Assembly: GCA_013350335.1 (NCBI GenBank)
Contig: CM023536.1
Location: 13,831,520-13,895,519 of the forward strand
Reading direction: 5' to 3'
Length of the DNA: 64,000 nucleotides
Source: Chimonanthus salicifolius
Lineage: Eukaryota > Streptophyta > Magnoliopsida > Laurales > Calycanthaceae
The translations under genes were made by a program, and so were the position numbers. Shown piece after piece: positions 10,013-21,190 of this stretch. Within the stretch, counting starts at the first letter, position 1, and each line of letters opens with the position of its first letter. The notes beneath the pieces are model-generated. The model was not told where the DNA came from, ran no database searches, and saw nothing but the letters and a program-made list of their open reading frames with translations.

Positions 10013-13000
10013 CTGCTTACAATCAGCAATATCAAGCATGCATACCTTTGTTTTATGAGAGCTGAGAGTTTTACTCTCTCTCTATATATATATGCATATG
10101 TATCTAAAGGTTCGAAAATAGTACATGTAAGTGAAGGTTGGAAAAGGGTACGATAGCACCAAATTTCTTGGGCCTCTTAAAATGAAAACGTGATCCAAGT
10201 CCCTAAAAAATGAAACATAGTTCAAGTAATTTTTTTAAAAGAAAAATAGAACAAGCATAAACTTGCAATAAGAAGAAGAGACCGAAGAGAAACATATTCT
10301 ATTGGATGTTGGTAAACTTTTTTTTTGGATACCCCACCCCACATTAGAGGTGTGACTAGTCTCATGGATACACGAAACCACCCGCAAGTCTCGTATATCA
10401 GGTGAGCCCGAGAGGAGTCAAACCCTAGCCCTCTAGTCTAATCTTAGAAGCTTAGACCAACTGATAAACTTGTATTCTATGTACTACATATTAGATGTAT
10501 TTTGGACCAAAGTCATAAAACTTGCTTAGAGAAACAAGATAAAATATGGTACTAAATATTAAAAAAGAATCCTTAAACTATGTTGCCAATTCAACTGAGT
10601 GTATCAATTCAGCGACAACCTAAAGATTAGCCCCATTTCTTCCCCAGATGGAGGGAGACTCTACAAGCGTCCATCTTCTAGAAGAAACTCAATCTCGTCA
10701 CGAAGAGACTAATTTGAGACACTAGTTCATTAGCACTAGAGATTTAGATCTTTATTCTAACAGAATGTAGATAGTCTAGTATTATAGCACTAAACAATTT
10801 ATAGTGCCACCAATTATGATGCAGCGGCTGTAGGATCTGAAGAGTTTCTTCGATGTCGGGCAATCAAAAACTACACTAGATGGTCAACCAGCCTTAGAAC
10901 CAATTCTAATCCACGTTGATAGGTTCTCATGTGAAAAATAAATGGAAGATGGGGTCCACGACCAATGGAGTAAAAGGAGAAGGCTTGCTGGTTGACTTTT
11001 GTGAATTTAATAAAGAATAAAAGGGTGGAAGCGGATAGGTTATGGTTTACATGGAAAAGGGATGGATGGGCTTCTCGAGAATAGCAGAGCAAGCAGGGAC
11101 GTTGGTCCAAACAGCAACAAAGCAGAACACTGGCAGCAGATACGCTGATGCAGAGGTTCCATTCACCAATCAAAGGGGCAGCAAACAGCGAACATGAAAT
11201 CTAGGCAGCAGTGGCGGTGGTAGCAATGATCAGGACGATCTCAGATGAGCAGCAGATCAGATCTGTTTGAGTAGCAGGAAGAGACTGGCTGCAATGCAAG
11301 CAGCAACAAGAAGAAGAAGGGGCTTGGCTGAATCTGCAGGCGTCGATCCAAGCGGCAACAGACTTGCTCTGGACAGTAAGATCTACAGGATAATAGAAGA
11401 GGAAGAGAAAAAAAGAGAAGGACAGCAGCAGTCCCGCCGTCTCAGAAGAGAGAAGAGAGAAGAAAGAGAAAGAAAGGGAAAAGGAAAGAAAGTAGCAAAG
11501 GGATCAGCAAAATCTGTATATCTGTGTCCCCTAATCCCATCCGAGGAACTCCTTATAAGGGGGGAATAAGTGGGCTGAACCAAGAAGAATCCGGGATTGC
11601 ATCTACCACCTCCGTAGGGGACGGAATCGAGAAGGAAAGCCATGAGTCGGCTGGGAGAGGAAGACTCTGTCACCCGTGCTACATCAAATTGCCATCTGAT
11701 ACGTGGGCAATGAAAGGGGAATTGAATTGTTTCACATGAAAGTTGGTGATTGGTGGCACTATAAATTCTCTAGTTTTTCGATGCAAACATTCTCAGATGC
11801 TAGTGTTATAAATCATCTAATGGACGAGTACTGGAGGAATTGGATTCCATGTTTAAATGTGCTCTAATGTCATCTTGCGTTAACTATCATAACCATAGTC
11901 CTTAAATTAAGGTCTTATAAGATGATAGATAATATTGTTGGAGCAATAGTTTAAAAACAAAAAACTTGGATTCAATTTGAAATCTTACCAAGTTAAGTGT
12001 CTTAGGTGAGTTTTTAACTTTTTTTAACTCAAATTGGAAAAGCTCGTTGACTCGTTTGGCCTGAAATCCTATTGACTCGAGTTAACTCAGATCAACTTGT
12101 CCATATTTTTTCAAAAATTTAAACTATGGTTTAAACCACTGAGTCCAATCCTGTTTCTTATGGGACCCTTAAAGATGAGGGAGGGCGATACCTTAGGTGG
12201 CTAATCAGAGGCAAATGGCTCACAATGTGTCCTAGGCTTTGCCCTTGATTTGTATGGTTCGAATGAGATTTCCTGCAAAAGACAGCCATCAACACACGAA
12301 CCAAACGTGTGAGAGCACTTCCCTGTTTCTCATTTTTCTTTTGGTAGAACTTGGTTCCACCCAAGAAAGCAAGCCAAGTGATGAACATGACTCCAGATAC
12401 TATCCCACCAACGGAGAACCAAGTCCCTCCATTATCAACAAAAGCAAGCAAGAAAGAACCTGTTGTTCCACCCAAGAACTTAGACGTGTACCACCATATA
12501 CTGTAGAGAATGTCAGCCCTCTTCTTTCCATCATAATACACACTAATATGCTCTTCTCCAAATATATCTAGTGGGAGAAGAAGGCCACCCTTGCCCATGG
12601 CTATAATGAGAAATGTGATGTAGTAAAATGAGGCCACATCCTTCCAAGCCAAGAGTGTAAATAGACCCAGTCCCTGTCATTTCCAAATTTATCATTACAT
12701 TTTCTAATAGTAAATAGTTAAAGCATGCACAAATGAAAGAAAGGAATTGATAAAGAGAACGATATACCTTTCCACCACTTAGATAATAACAAATAAATAC
12801 GAAGATAAATACAGTGTGTCTTGTTATAAAAAATTCTCGTCTCCCTATCCAATTCCTTTAGGTGATGAGAAGCAGATAAAAAGACAAATTCGGTATCTCT
12901 TGTTATTAAAAACACCGCTATCCTTGTCAATTCTCATAAAAGAATTCAATGTGCAAGAAAAAGGTGAAACTGGTTACATAAATTCTCATAAATTTAGTCT

Positions 13001-14975
13001 AGCATTCTATGTTGAATGGGTATGTAGAAAACATGAGATGAGACACATCTTGCATTCCTTGGGCTTAAATGATGTGATGTGTAAATTGTGTTGAATTGCC
13101 ATGAGGGTAGCTTAGTGTGAATATACTTCCATGTTTAAATGCTAAGCACTTGTGTATGATATGTCATCACACGCTCTTTTCTTTTTTTGAGAAGAGCATG
13201 AGTATCGGTGGGGTAGATGATGTGGAGGGATAATTGTGGAAAATGGGGAATGTATTCTTTGTGCATAATGGGAACAGATGGGGAAGGTGTGTGGGTGATT
13301 ACCTGCACTCATGTAATATGAGTCGATGGGCGTGTGACGAGAGTTATTGGAAAAAAAAATAGTCATGTATCCCGAGTGTTGGGCCGTGACATTTTGAGAT
13401 TTCTTTGAAAATTGAGGTATCTTTTAATATTTTTAAAAAAAAATAGAGTTATTTACATTTTTTTTATAAATTTAAGAGAATTTTTAGAATTTCTCCATAA
13501 TTTAATTTCGTGTCGTACTTTTTTTTTTAGTTTCATATTAATTTTGTATAATTTATGAATTTCTATAAACAGAAGGGGTGAACCCATTTGGAGAGGCAAC
13601 CTACCATGATGTAGATGATGGTGGAGATGTTGATGACGATGTACTTCCCTATATAAGCGTCAGCAATAAAGAGCCAAAAAATGGACATCAAGGCCGTGAA
13701 GTAGTCTTGCATATAGTAGGTTGATGCTGCACGAGCTATGCCGAAATCTCCATTGTTTCTCAGGATAAACATCAAATTTGATATGATTGCATAGTTTGCT
13801 AGATAATTGCTGAAAACTAAACCTGCATAAAAACAAGAGTAAGATTATTATCATCAAAATTATTTACCTTTTTAATGAAAAATAATACGTAAATTATTTT
13901 TTTTTAATTTTGTGTTGTTTATGCATTTTTATCATCAAAACAAATAAATAAAAAAGTGACAAAATTGCACCCACAAGTCTTATGACTTCAATTTTCTAAA
14001 ATCATTGACAAAGATGTTTTTCCTCGTTACTTTGAAGGGTTGACTTGGTGGTCAAAATCTATCATTGTTTATAAAAAGTCTTGAGATCAAGTTCTTCTCA
14101 ATCAAAAAGAGGTCACTCCTCATTGTTATTTATCGAGCATGTGTCCTAAAGATTAATCAGATGAGACATCTGAATATCTTGATCTTAAAAAAATGTCTTT
14201 CCTCAATGGATTTGAAATGCATTGTCTCAACATCAGTAGAATTTCTTTTCTTTTTATTAATGGGAGAATACATCATGTAATGAACAATACTTTTTTTAAG
14301 CCTACAAATAAAATACAATTAAATAATGGTCAATCGCCACAAAAACCATTCACTTAATTTCTCTTCTTCAAATTTACCACCTTCTCCTTCTTTTAGATGT
14401 ATACCTTCTTGTAATTCATGTCCTATCATTTTGTAATCATCTTCTTATGTCTTTTTATTTGTAAATACCGTATCATTTAGATGTTTGGAAACAAATTTTA
14501 CAAGTAATAGAAAAGTTACATTATGTAATTATTGAAAAACAATAATGAACTTTCTAATTGAAATAACAGAAAAAAAAAAAAAATTATACTGTCATTTTCA
14601 TAAATGTTTTTATGACCATAATTTAATCTGTTATTTTGCAACAATCACAATTAATTGTTGGTGAATAACTGCTTGAAAATTTGATGGATGACGGGTTATG
14701 TAAATGACAATACAAGATCATTTCACATGATAAAATTATTTTGAAAATTTATAAAAGTATAGAGACGTAATCACTGCATTATAAGGGGATGATAATAATC
14801 ATGATAGTACTAATTAAAAACATTAATACTACTTTTATTTAATTAAAACAAAGATAACATACAAGAAATTAGTCTGAGATGTACCTGCAGAAAAGATACA
14901 TTCTTTCCAAGCTTCACTGTAGTCCCTAATCCTCGCAGTTTTCAATTTCTCTACGTAACTCAAACCTTTCCTCAT
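9133..14975 (-). CDS. NRT1/PTR family (NPF) transporter, copy A, four exons
   Basis: Membrane transporter of the POT/PTR superfamily, whose plant members move nitrate, peptides or other small solutes, usually with protons. Exons 14885-14975, 13605-13822, 12192-12673 and 9133-10012 join in phase with GT-AG introns to 1671 nt, 556 residues, the usual NPF length; four exons is also typical. Recognisable parts: MSIFWLFIADAYIGKY (TM2-3), LLPLDIFGEEHIS, SALTRLVRVLMAVFCRK before the central loop, RFLDTA, and the terminal GTVNTSRFDLYFWELSVIS. The ExxER proton-coupling motif expected in TM1 is absent (residues 35-41 SNYLANY), and the usual FYxxINxG signature is altered (WWYTSKFLGG, 163-172). This recalls NPF5-like members, by inference only. 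A consensus donor CAAG/GTATGT near 9190 could splice out the last residues to an unseen exon. Substrate unknown. Confidence 0.85.
10318..10472 (-). mobile_element. tRNA-derived SINE, family 2 (copy A)
   Basis: On the minus strand: A-box-like ATCAGTTGGTCTAAGC, then B-box-like GGTTTGACTCC, then poly(A) (T run from 10318). Present at the same site in copy B (54633-54780). Confidence 0.75.
10742..11829. mobile_element. Long-TIR MITE with internal insertion (copy A)
   Basis: Inverted arms seen best in copy B. In A the inner arms are TTTATAGTGCCACCAATTA (10798-10816) and its complement near 11750. Candidate target duplications are ACTAGAG at 10735 and ACTGGAG at 11830. The loop holds 10817-11702. 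Confidence 0.6.
10817..11702. mobile_element. 886-bp copy-A-specific insertion
   Basis: Absent from B, where the two flanks are 10 bp apart. It contains purine-rich sequence with AGATCT motifs (11257, 11379), like the leaders of the copia elements in this window, and a TTATAAGGGGGGAATAAG stretch near 11554. A plus-strand open frame at 11267-11569 is low-complexity Arg/Glu/Lys and not convincing as a protein. It may be a solo LTR or leader fragment, but no TSD was found. Confidence 0.45.
12192..12673 (-). CDS. NPF copy A exon 3
   Basis: 482 nt between AATGACAG and CTAAG/GTATCG. Encodes residues 104-263: several transmembrane segments, then the basic cytoplasmic loop start (TKFYQKKNEKQGSALTRLVR). 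Confidence 0.85.
12674..13604 (-). other. NPF copy A intron 2
   Basis: About 0.9 kb. The copy B equivalent is 2.8 kb because of two extra segments. No gene or element ends seen in A. Confidence 0.7.
13605..13822 (-). CDS. NPF copy A exon 2
   Basis: 218 nt between TTTATGCAG and ATG/GTAGGT. Encodes residues 31-103 (GLVFSNYLANY to STIIYIM), covering the first transmembrane segments. Confidence 0.85.
13823..14884 (-). other. NPF copy A intron 1
   Basis: About 1.06 kb of AT-rich sequence, closely matched by copy B 59088-60151. A plus-strand open frame at 14065-14280 is present in both copies but is not protein-like. Confidence 0.7.
14885..14975 (-). CDS. NPF copy A exon 1
   Basis: ATG at 14975 starts MRKGLSYVEKLKTARIRDYS; the exon ends TCTGCAG/GTAC. 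An in-frame stop lies 12 codons upstream. A TTCTTGCAG 20 bases before the ATG could instead be an acceptor for an earlier exon, so the start is not certain. Confidence 0.7.
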
Positions 14976-15429
14976 TTTGAGACTTACACAAGAACTGCAA
15001 GAACATGTTCACAATCAGATACCAATTTATCTCAAAGTTCATTGCTGAGATTAAGTTTCAAGTCGAACTCAAACCAAGCTTAAACCCCAAAAGCATTAAT
15101 TTGGGTACAAATCTATGATCTTTTAACCATTTATGAAATTGGCAGACTCGAATCAAACCTAGTTATAAATAGGTAGCTAATAAGTGAGAGTCTTGAATAC
15201 CCAATATGATTTAACCATATTAGATCATTGCCATGATATATGCAACAGATACAACTATATGAGATATAAACTCATTTAAAGAGTAGTGTATGTATTAAAT
15301 TTCATTAAAGAGTTTGCTTAGTGTAATTGAAAAAAGATAACATCAATAAGAATGCAAGTTATATAATTTTAGTCATGGAGTTTCTAAGTTACACTATGTT
15401 ACCCGTACATCTGAAATGAGTAGTTAGTA

Positions 15430-15592
15430 TTTTTTTTTTATTAACGTGTAGAAAACTAAGATAGAGTCTTACTAAAACTCCCACGGATGAGCCTACTACT
15501 CCTAAAATACACTAAGATTAGGTCATAGGGACTTGAACCCGCAACCTCCTACTTCCTAAAACGTGAGGCAACCAATTGAATTACATTTTATG
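15430..15592 (-). mobile_element. tRNA-derived SINE, family 3 (copy A)
   Basis: Minus strand: A-box region TAATTCAATTGG (15572-15583), B box GGTTCAAGTCC (15529-15539), A-rich tail at 15430-15440. It lies about 450 bp upstream of the NPF start; the same arrangement is in copy B. Confidence 0.85.
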
Positions 15593-15984
15593 CCAAAATA
15601 ACTATAACAATCCAAAAATCCACATATTTATGTGAGTTTTTTTGAAGTATATATAGGCAAAGAGATTTATGTGTCTTATTTACTATTACGCTACTTTGCA
15701 AAATGATGAAGTGACATATCTAGACTGATTTTGCATATTGTGTTTTTGTTGTTTCCAATATAGGATGTAGGAATCTAATCGTTTGGCACAATTTTACAAA
15801 TTTTTTACTAGATATTTTATTTTATATTTTTGTTACTTTTTAAAATGAGCAAAATGGCTAAATGGATTTAAATGCATTTGGGATGGATTAATGGGTCAAC
15901 CCATTTAATTAAATGGATAAATGGGTTTGGAAAATACTTGAACCACTATTTTATAAGGAGTCTAGGTTTAGCGGGGATGGCCCA
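15593..15984. other. AT-rich intergenic upstream of NPF copy A
   Basis: No gene seen; closely matched by copy B 60911-61325. Confidence 0.5.
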
Positions 15985-16330
15985 TTCAATACACCAATAA
16001 TTAATGGTAGGTCGGGTTGGGTTTTGATCCGACCCGAGAAATCATGTGGGTCGAGTCATGAGAGTCGAGTCAGCAGGTCGGTCGGGTTGAGAAGACAGAA
16101 ACCCGTATGGAATTCGGATCGGATCGGGTTGAGAGATTTTCAAGTTAACCCGACCCGAATCAGCTAAAATGAGTTCAAAATGCAAGTTGGGTCGAGTTGA
16201 AATTTTTGGATCAAAGGTTTAAGTCGGATCGAGTTCCATATTTTATTGACTCGCATCGAGTTGAATTTTAAGGACCCAACTCGATTTCAGTCCGAATTAA
16301 TGGGTTAGGAATTAGTGACCCAAACCTAAC
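15985..16330. repeat. GGGTCGAGTC/GACCCGACC-rich repeat (copy A)
   Basis: Simple-motif repeat of the same style as 8862-9136. Inverted GGGTTGG and CCGACCC phrases suggest a degraded hAT MITE; borders not fixed. Confidence 0.45.
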
Positions 16331-16429
16331 CTGACCCTACTTATTTTTCATGTTAACTATCAAGATGCTGTATAATAAAATGTAGAGTAGTGGAGAATAT
16401 AATTATTAATAGAGTTGATGCATGAGAAC

Positions 16430-17330
16430 GGACACCTAGGGCACCTAGGGTGCGTATTACAGTTCTCTGGAAGGCCAACGCCGGATGGTGTGAAGACCGA
16501 TGTCAGAGGGGGCGTATTACCATTGTCCTCGAAATATTAACGGTAATTAATAATACGAGGATATTTTTAAATTTTTGAATTTTTATCGAGAATTTTACAA
16601 GAAAATTTTGTAGAAATTATAATATTTAAAAATAATAAAAATGATAATAAAGAATTTATCAAGAATTTACGGGCAAATATTTTTTTTGAATTTATCAAGA
16701 TATTATTGTAATATTACTATTTATCACATTTTTAACGCAATTTATTGAAAATTTGTTGATAAAGTGTTTTTAACGCAATTTTATAAAAAAATTACCGAAA
16801 TTTGTTGCTGTGCTGATAAAAATACATTTTTAATTTAAGAATAATATTTTACAGATAAAAATATAGTAAATTTAAAAATACTGATAATATTTATAAAAAT
16901 GTGTATTACGACTACCATGAAGGTCGACATCATGGGAGTCGTTTTATGATCATTGAGAGTGCCGACATTTGGTGTGTGTATTACGGCTACTCTGATGTTG
17001 AGCCGTTGTGTGGGCCACGTCTGATGGGATGCGAGTGGCTAGTGGCTAGGTCATAATAACGTGGGTCCGGGATGTCACACGTCTTGTGTGCCTGTGTGAG
17101 CTGGTGTGCCTATGTGATAGTGGCTAGGGCATAATAACGTGGGTCCGGGATGTCACACGTCTTGCGTGCCTGTGTGAGCTGGTGTGCATATGTGATAAAA
17201 GTGTGATATGCTTTAGATTATCCTGATGTGTAATGAGGTCATTGTTGTATTATATGTGATAATTGTTGCTTCTCAGTGGACATGTTGATTTATCCCTTAC
17301 GTTACAGTAGTTCTGGATGGAACACAAGAG
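16430..17330. repeat. Intergenic with GCGTATTAC-type motifs and a 78-bp tandem pair
   Basis: The phrase GYGTATTAC recurs near 16451, 16513, 16902 and 16976. A 78-bp unit starting AGTGGCTAGG is tandemly repeated at 17041 and 17119; copy B has one unit (about 62394). No gene seen. Confidence 0.6.
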
Positions 17331-17338
17331 GTGGAGTC

Positions 17339-17604
17339 CGGGCCGGATCAAGAGAGTAGCAAGAAAGGCAGTTGTCTTAGGCCAAAAGGTCCAAAATTTA
17401 GAACTCATACTTTTGTTTTATTGAATAAAAAGGTATTTTCATAGGTTTTTATAGATTTAATTGTTAATATTTACTAAAACTTGATAAAAAAATTAATTAA
17501 TAATTTTGCATTTCAAAAGTAAAAATAGATTTTAGATAAATTTCTTTTATTATATATAATTAAAATTTTACCTTAAGCCTCAACTTATATCAAGTCAGCC
17601 CTGG
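17339..17604. mobile_element. hAT-type MITE, GCCGGC-ended (copy A)
   Basis: Ends GGGCCGGATCAAG and GTCAGCCCTG. Candidate 8-bp target duplications GTGGAGTC (17331) and CTGGAGCG (17605) have diverged, but copy B keeps a perfect GTGGAGCC pair. Confidence 0.65.
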
Positions 17605-18394
17605 CTGGAGCGGACGATTTTTATGCTTAGACTAGTTTATACTTTGAGAAGCAAAATGTTAGCTGAGACCATGTTTATTGGCGGAGTTCGTGACCCTTTT
17701 GCAAGGCATGGTGCAACAGTGGAAATCAAACTTAAGACTCCTACATCCTTAGGTGGGTTCTTAGCCATCACCCCAACCTCTTCAGATTTTATTTTATTTT
17801 TATATGTCTGAAATGTAAAAAAATGGTGCCTTCCAAAATAAATAAACATTCTTTTGCATTTCGGTCTAATAAATAATGTTTTGTTTTTCATTAATTACTC
17901 CTTGGTTTTTATTAATAGTAATTTACTTTTCTAATTCCATGATTAAGCATAATTTACTATTTTCATTGTTTTTATATTTTTAATTATTTTCTCTATTCTC
18001 AATTATTTCGGTTTTTATTCCTTATTTCTGTGCATTTAATTTTTAAAATTTTTAAATTTGTTATAGCATCTTTTCTAAAATAGAATATAGCGTCTTTTCA
18101 AAAATAGAATGCTAAAAATTCCTTTTCAATATAAATCGAAATAGCCTCCAAAATGAAATTGACAACTATATTTCTAAGTAAGATTTATCGGAACTATTGT
18201 GGATGGATTGATTGAAGGAGTCTCCACTTTACTAAAATATTTCAAAAATCACCTTGATCAAATAATTGCAGTCATAATTTAATGATTTAATTTATTTCAA
18301 ATATGATGGATAGGTTGTACAACTAAAATTGGAGACAAATTGGGTAAGAGCCCAATTTCGGTGTATATGTAGGTGTGAAGAGAATAGGAGTGAT
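17605..18394. other. AT-rich intergenic
   Basis: A short stretch near 17680-17795 matches copy B 63365-63485. 17798-18322 is missing from B with ATTTTATTTTA at the junction. No gene seen. Confidence 0.5.
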
Positions 18395-18403
18395 TAGAAC
18401 CAC

Positions 18404-18633
18404 GCAGGTGTATAAATCTCGGCAGATACATTTTGTATCGGTCGAGATATCTTGGATTTTGGAAGCCTGAGATATCTTGGCCAATTTGAGATGTATCAGC
18501 CGTACGGCTGAGATTTTATAAAAAAAAAAAAAAAAGAGAGAAAAATATATCGGCCATTATCGGCGAGATATCGGCTGATATCAGCCGATATTAGTCGGGC
18601 CCGAGATATCGGATGGGCCCTTTTTTTAAACTC
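18404..18633. mobile_element. MITE rich in ATCGG/CCGAT palindromes (copy A)
   Basis: Flanked by a perfect TAGAACCAC direct repeat (18395-18403 and 18634-18642), fitting the 8-bp target duplication of hAT elements. The inside is a run of TATCGGC and GCCGATA palindromes around an AGCCGTACGGCT core. Related to 34465-34865. Confidence 0.75.
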
Positions 18634-18656
18634 TAGAACCACATAAGCCCCATTTA

Positions 18657-18736
18657 TCCACTGTCCCAAAATACTTGTCCTATTTTGGAATTTGTGAAAA
18701 TAAAGGAATATGACAAGCAGTTTGGGATAGAGGGAG
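18657..18736. mobile_element. Short Stowaway-like MITE (copy A)
   Basis: Right end TTTGGGATAGAGGGAG before TA. The left end TCCACTGTCCCAAAATACT is degraded. These match the Stowaway (Tc1/mariner) terminal repeat. Confidence 0.65.
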
Positions 18737-18767
18737 TATTTGAAAGCTAAACTCTTAATTATAATAA

Positions 18768-19260
18768 TAGGGGTGCAACTTGGATCGAGTCCAATCCAGC
18801 CCGAAACTGAAAAATTTACAGTCTGACTCTATTCAGTTAGGGCTACGGCCCAATTATAGTTAGAAAATGAAGGCCTAATTTTGGGCAGCCCCATTTGAGG
18901 TTAGAAAATGAAGGCATGTTTTAAATTCAGGCTGGCTCCAGGCTTTGCACGCTTCGGCCCCAATCCAAAAAATATAGAGCCTGACTCTACTTTGTTGGGG
19001 TCCGAGCCCCAATTAAGGTTAGAAAATGAGGGCCTGATTTAAATTTGGATTGGGCATTGGCCTTGCATATTGGAGGCCTAACCTAACAAATTTAGAGCCC
19101 AACTCTACTCAGTTAGGAGCAAGGCCCCAATTAAGGTTGGAAAAAAAAGCTTGATTTAAAACCCTAAACCCTGAAGCCTGAGTCAGGCTAAACTCGAGCC
19201 TTGCATTATTGGCCGTAGCCCAATCTAAAAGCCTAAACTAAACTCTAAAACATAGGATAT
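18768..19260. repeat. GGCCCAATTAAGG-type repeat, possible hAT MITE
   Basis: Starts TAGGGGTGCAACTTGG, a common plant hAT MITE end. Then three diverged units of about 120-130 bp with GGTTAGAAAATGARGGC and GACTCTACT. The right end is not clear. Copy B carries its first part at the window edge. Confidence 0.5.
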
Positions 19261-20419
19261 TTAGTATATGATTTATATTTTATAATTGATATTAAATAAT
19301 ATATTATGATTAATTAAAAAGCTTAGTCTCTAAAACATTATTAAATCATATGTATTCATCCTAGACTTAATCTTAGTCATTTATAAATTTTCTTATCTCC
19401 ACTTTCCAACCGTAATTATGTATCTTTTTCCTATCCTCTTAACAAAACTGTTACCCGATTTTGAGGATTTAACTTTATTAATTGAAGTGGTAAAACTTGA
19501 AATGTAGTTGTTGTTATTATTTTAGAGCACAATTTTTGGACTTTTATATGATGTGTTGATTAGAAGTGAAATAATAAGTTAAAAGTTTATTTAATGTTAC
19601 AGATGTAATAAAATTAATGGTTGTAATGATGATTTCTATGATGGAAAAAAATTCTAATTTAAATAATAAATTAAATCAGAAGAGGGTGTGCAATAAATAA
19701 TAAACAACTAAAGGTTAAAATTGTAAACAAACAATAACAAATGATTTAGAATTAAAAATTGATTAAGGACTCGGTGGATGTGCTGAGGTAAGACATTCTG
19801 CAATGTCAATAGATTTTAGATATGACTGCCGTACATATTTAATAATATTTTGACTCTTTGATAGATAAAAAATATTTTATTTAATAATGCATTTGGATGT
19901 GAATTTTTTTTTTTTAGGAATTTCTTTAAGATTTATTTTAAATAAAGGTTTCTCTTGTTAAGAAATTTTCCTTTTTCTCATAACTAAAGAGGAAAAGCAT
20001 ATGAGAGAAATCTTCTTTGATAACTGTCTGTAGGAAAATTTGAAATATTTTTAATTTCATCACAATCAATAACATTTAATAGACCATATAATATAAATAA
20101 TTAAATTTAAATTTTGAAATAAATATAATTATTAAATAATACTCACTAAATAAATAATAATAATATTATACCGTTGTCTATAACTTCTATTCCATTATTA
20201 TAACTCAAAATGAAGTCTTGTTCCTTTCATGTTAACATTTCTACATGTAAAATTATTTCTTAAGTACTATTAAACATCAAAATAAATGAAAGAAAGACTA
20301 ACACATCTTTTAATCTATTCATAATCTATTTATTCACGTGTAAAATATACAGTATAACAACTTATAATCATTAAACTTTATCAAGAATCAAAGTTAATAA
20401 TAAAATTCAACTGCAAAAT
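19261..20419. other. AT-rich intergenic, nothing recognised
   Basis: No open frame, repeat ends or RNA gene seen. Confidence 0.5.
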
Positions 20420-20995
20420 TTCTAAAACTTCTGCTGAACATTTTTGAATTTCAACATAAGTTTTTGAAATTTCAGCCAAATTTACGGTCAAATTTTTAAT
20501 TATTTCGCTCAAAATTGTCAGCTAAAAAATTCACTACAAGTTTTTGAAATTTTAGTCTAAATTTCAGCTAAAATTTTCAGCCTAACTTTCGAAAATTTCA
20601 TTGCTTGATAATCAAACCAAAATTTTAGCTAAAACACATGCAAAAACTTCTGAAAAATCCAACCATAATGGTGAAAATTTCAATCAAAATTTTCTGAAAA
20701 TTCCTAATTTTAGCTAAATATTTCAGCCAAAAATTTATCTAAAAAATTCAGTTGAAATTTTAGAAATTTCAGTTGACAATTTCAGGTGAAATTTTCTGAA
20801 GTTTCTATGAAAATTTCAGCTGAAAATTTCACTTCTGGAATTTTATCTAAAAAATTCAGTTGAAATTTTAGAAATTTCAGTTGACAATTTCAGGTGAAAT
20901 TTTCTGAAGTTTCTATGAAAATTTCAGCTGAAAATTTCACTTCTGGAATTTTAGTCGAAGTTTTCAACTGAAAATTTCTGCCAAAAATTTGTAAC
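20420..20995. repeat. AAATTTCAGC minisatellite-like tract
   Basis: Dozens of variants of TTTCAGCTGAAATTT, which is itself palindromic. It includes a near-perfect 108-bp tandem pair (units from 20736 and 20844). Non-coding. Confidence 0.8.
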
Positions 20996-21094
20996 AAGAA
21001 AGAGGAAAATGAATAAGAAGAAGAGTAAGAAGAAAAAGACAATACCAGATTGAAAACTCAGTTTGCCGTCTTCTCTTTAAAGCTACACTGACGA

Positions 21095-21190
21095 CCACCG
21101 TGGGGAAAGAGAGGATATCGAATTCGGGGAAAGAGAGGATATCGAATTCTATGAAGAGGTAAGGTGGTAACAGGGGGAAGAGGATATCGA
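21095..21190. repeat. 23-bp tandem repeats with GATATCGAATTC
   Basis: GGGGAAAGAGAGGATATCGA occurs twice in tandem, then a degraded third copy (GGGGGAAGAGGATATCGA). Both strands have open frames across it, but they look incidental. Confidence 0.7.

Larger units (their letters stand above)
10013..12191 (-). other. NPF copy A intron 3
   Basis: 2.2 kb. It contains a SINE (10318-10472), a long-TIR MITE (10742-11829) and, inside the MITE, an 886-bp insertion absent from copy B. Confidence 0.8.
557..18855 (+). repeat. Segmental duplication, copy A
   Basis: Homologous from ATATGTATGG at 557 to at least 18855 with 47953-64000, in the same order and orientation. Single-base differences are scattered throughout; exons look more conserved than introns. 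Copy A has extra DNA at 5040-8122, 10817-11702, a second 132-bp unit at 2529-2789, a second 78-bp unit at 17119, and 17798-18322. The copy continues past 18855, but its partner lies beyond the window. Confidence 0.95.

Noticed and set aside
11267..11569. 100-codon Arg/Glu/Lys frame on the plus strand
   Set aside because: Arises from a purine-rich repeat; low complexity, no homologous frame in copy B and no start context of note.
14065..14280. 71-codon frame in NPF intron 1, also open in copy B (59332-59547)
   Set aside because: Conservation equals that of the surrounding intron, with substitutions at all codon positions; no domain.
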